Shown one piece after another: positions 62,901 through 64,000 of a stretch of 64,000 bases of DNA. The DNA is from Trichosphaerium sp. ATCC 40318 (Eukaryota; Discosea; Flabellinia; Trichosidae), in NCBI GenBank assembly GCA_038496445.1, contig JALMLS010000621.1:62001-126000 (forward strand). Direction: 5' to 3'. Position numbers and translations under genes: made by a program. Position 1 is the first letter of the stretch, and every line of letters begins with the position of its first letter. Under the pieces are notes generated by a model. That model saw only the letters and a list, made by a program, of their open reading frames with translations, had not been told where the DNA came from and made no database searches.

Positions 62901-64000
62901 TTATACGTACATTGGATTTATCGAATCCACCAGACATGATGCTAGATCGTGCATCTTGCATTGACCTTGTACGACCTATTTTTTTCTTACTTAAAAGCAC
63001 TTTAGTTGATTATTTTATTTTTTAGGTTTCACCTAGTACTGGCATGTCTAACATGAACTATGACTTTGGTTTTATATCTCGAACTATTACCATAACCCCT
63101 AATGTGTTTTCTGATGCCGTCAATGAAAATGGTATTCAAGATGCCATGGATTCTCCTCTTCCTGGACGGAATGTGGTCATACTACTTCCTGATGGAACAG
63201 AGATTGTACGACGTATGACTGACAGTATGGGCATGGCAACGTTCGGTACAGCAGACGGTCTTCTCCAAACAACGCAATACATCATGTGTGTCGAACTGTT
63301 GATCACAGAATCTTCAACCACCATAAATGTTGGTGCTGACGACACTATCGATTCTGATGGTGATTCTCGTACTTTTGACTTTAACATGGATGGTTCAAAC
63401 GATCCTGCTTCATGTGTTGATTTTGTACGTCTTTTTACCTTTTGGTCTTATTTTATTAATCTGATTTAGACATCGCCTATGCCTGGCGTTACTGACGACA
63501 CCATTGACTTTGGCGTGGTGACACCTGAGATTGTCATTGGCGATCTTGTCTTTTCTGACGTGAACACGAACGGAATTAAGGGTACCTGTCTTAGCTCAAC
63601 TTTTGCTTGCAAAAATAACACCTCTGCACTTTAGATCCTTCTGATCCTGGCATTGCATCTCATCCAGTTGTGTTACTTAGATCTGATGGCACTGAACTTG
63701 TTCGTACAATGACAGATTCAATGGGTATCTACTCATTCACAACTGCTGATGGTCTTCTCCCAAATACAGCTTACACTCTATGTTCTCCAATCATACCAAA
63801 TGAAGAAGTCGCTTCTCCAAATCAAGGAGCAAGTGATGATAATGACTCTGATGGTATTTTCAATACTGCGTTTTTCGATTTTGATGGAGACATGATATTT
63901 GATGATGCTTCATGTATTTCCATCGTACGCCACACCAAACGAATAACTTGGGTATTCCTACTAACAACTCTTCAACAGACATCACCTGATCTTGGTGTTA
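53991..64000 (+). CDS. Second giant SdrD B-like repeat protein, 3' truncated by the window edge
   Basis: Start ATG 53991 gives a signal peptide (MLTLLATLLILCRVNAQ). N-terminal exons are 53991-54102, 54141-54242, 54291-54509, 54561-54737, 54785-55087, 55183-55248, 55302-55374, 55516-55651, 55707-55839, 55939-56103, 56163-56345, 56563-56650, 56879-57133, 57184-57623 and 57681-57740, summing to 2512 nt in frame. The repeat exons are 57781-58173, 58237-58526, 58573-58965, 59011-59122, 59173-59453, 59505-59616, 59682-59971, 60027-60138, 60196-60485, 60543-60941, 60984-61092, 61137-61423, 61473-61587, 61639-61922, 61983-62094, 62156-62445, 62496-62607, 62679-62968, 63026-63424, 63470-63581, 63635-63924 and 63979 onward. 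Thirteen domains are visible. Motifs such as GITNQQ, ILAGIEFDETGNMILGFQDR and VEPICDPPPSQIGNY match the paralogue. The gene continues past the window. Confidence 0.87.
56651..56878 (+). other. 228-bp intron present only in the plus-strand paralogue, with internal repeats
   Basis: The plus copy is interrupted between the codons for NQQSR and DGQKV. The minus copy reads straight through the same place (exon 34730-35072, NHNTAVGQKV). This intron is among the longest in the gene. It contains TACTCTGTAT twice (56689 and 56750 areas), its reverse complement around 56820, and a direct repeat CAGAGTAAAC followed by CAATCA near 56769 and 56821. These nested repeats resemble a small mobile or introner-like element; that is inference. 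Confidence 0.6.
57432..57620 (+). repeat. PPTT minisatellite of the second giant gene, about 12 units
   Basis: This has the same 15-bp unit encoding PPTT(E/S/A/M) as at 33620-34430, but is about a quarter of its length. It lies at the end of exon 57184-57623 in the same position of the protein, just before the first SdrD B-like repeat. Confidence 0.95.
57781..64000 (+). repeat. Right arm of the large inverted duplication
   Basis: This is the reverse-complement counterpart of 27200-33406. Exon sizes match one by one and several introns are also nearly identical, for example the one at 58174-58236 with CACGTG. Other introns have diverged. The homology extends past the right edge. Confidence 0.9.

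Noticed and set aside
27200-64000. Inverted copies as a pure assembly artefact
   Set aside because: The N-terminal modules differ clearly, one copy has an extra intron, the PPTT lengths differ and several introns have diverged, so they are two real loci. Long reads would still be welcome.

Overview
The window is nuclear DNA of an AT-rich eukaryote, probably a unicellular one. Genes are close together and split by many short GT-AG introns, mostly about 40-100 bp. Donors are very often GTACG rather than GTAAG. SCAR/WAVE, a DH-PH RhoGEF, a Rac-like GTPase, an LPCAT-like acyltransferase, MRT4 and CDC123 are all eukaryotic genes. I cannot name the species; an actin-based motile protist is my guess. 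TAA, TAG and TGA all serve as stops.

Layout from left to right: the end of a degenerate protein kinase (3-581, +); a RhoGEF with a proline-rich tail (2289-5575, -); about 3 kb with no recognisable gene; a 29-kb gene (8567-37666, -) for a secreted protein of roughly 8,000 residues; a gene-poor stretch containing a broken MORN-type repeat gene (about 41.2-41.9 kb); an LPCAT-like acyltransferase (-); SCAR/WAVE (+); MRT4 (-) with a Rac-like GTPase (+) nested inside its largest intron; CDC123-like (-); a 428-residue protein I do not recognise (+); and a second copy of the giant gene (53991 to beyond 64000, +).

The two giant genes dominate. Each encodes a signal peptide, an N-terminal module resembling the lead region of bacterial SdrD-B surface proteins, a Pro/Thr stalk of PPTT units, and then a long array of SdrD B-like Ig-fold domains. 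I count about 49 domains in the complete minus-strand copy, which ends in a GDPHF module. The domains are arranged as a five-domain higher-order repeat of about 2.4 kb, and even the presence or absence of introns follows this period of five. The two genes are arms of an inverted duplication facing each other across 16 kb of unrelated housekeeping and cytoskeletal genes. The signal-peptide/N-terminal part has diverged. From the middle of the first domain onward the copies are nearly identical, which suggests gene conversion or very recent amplification.

Functionally, the RhoGEF, Rac-like GTPase and SCAR/WAVE belong to one pathway (GEF, then Rac, then WAVE, then Arp2/3 actin nucleation). The giant proteins look like extracellular fibres or adhesins. 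Other points worth a second look are an intron present in only one paralogue, a 6-nt microexon carrying the catalytic Gln of the GTPase, excess CACGTG palindromes in non-coding DNA, and several perfect hairpins.
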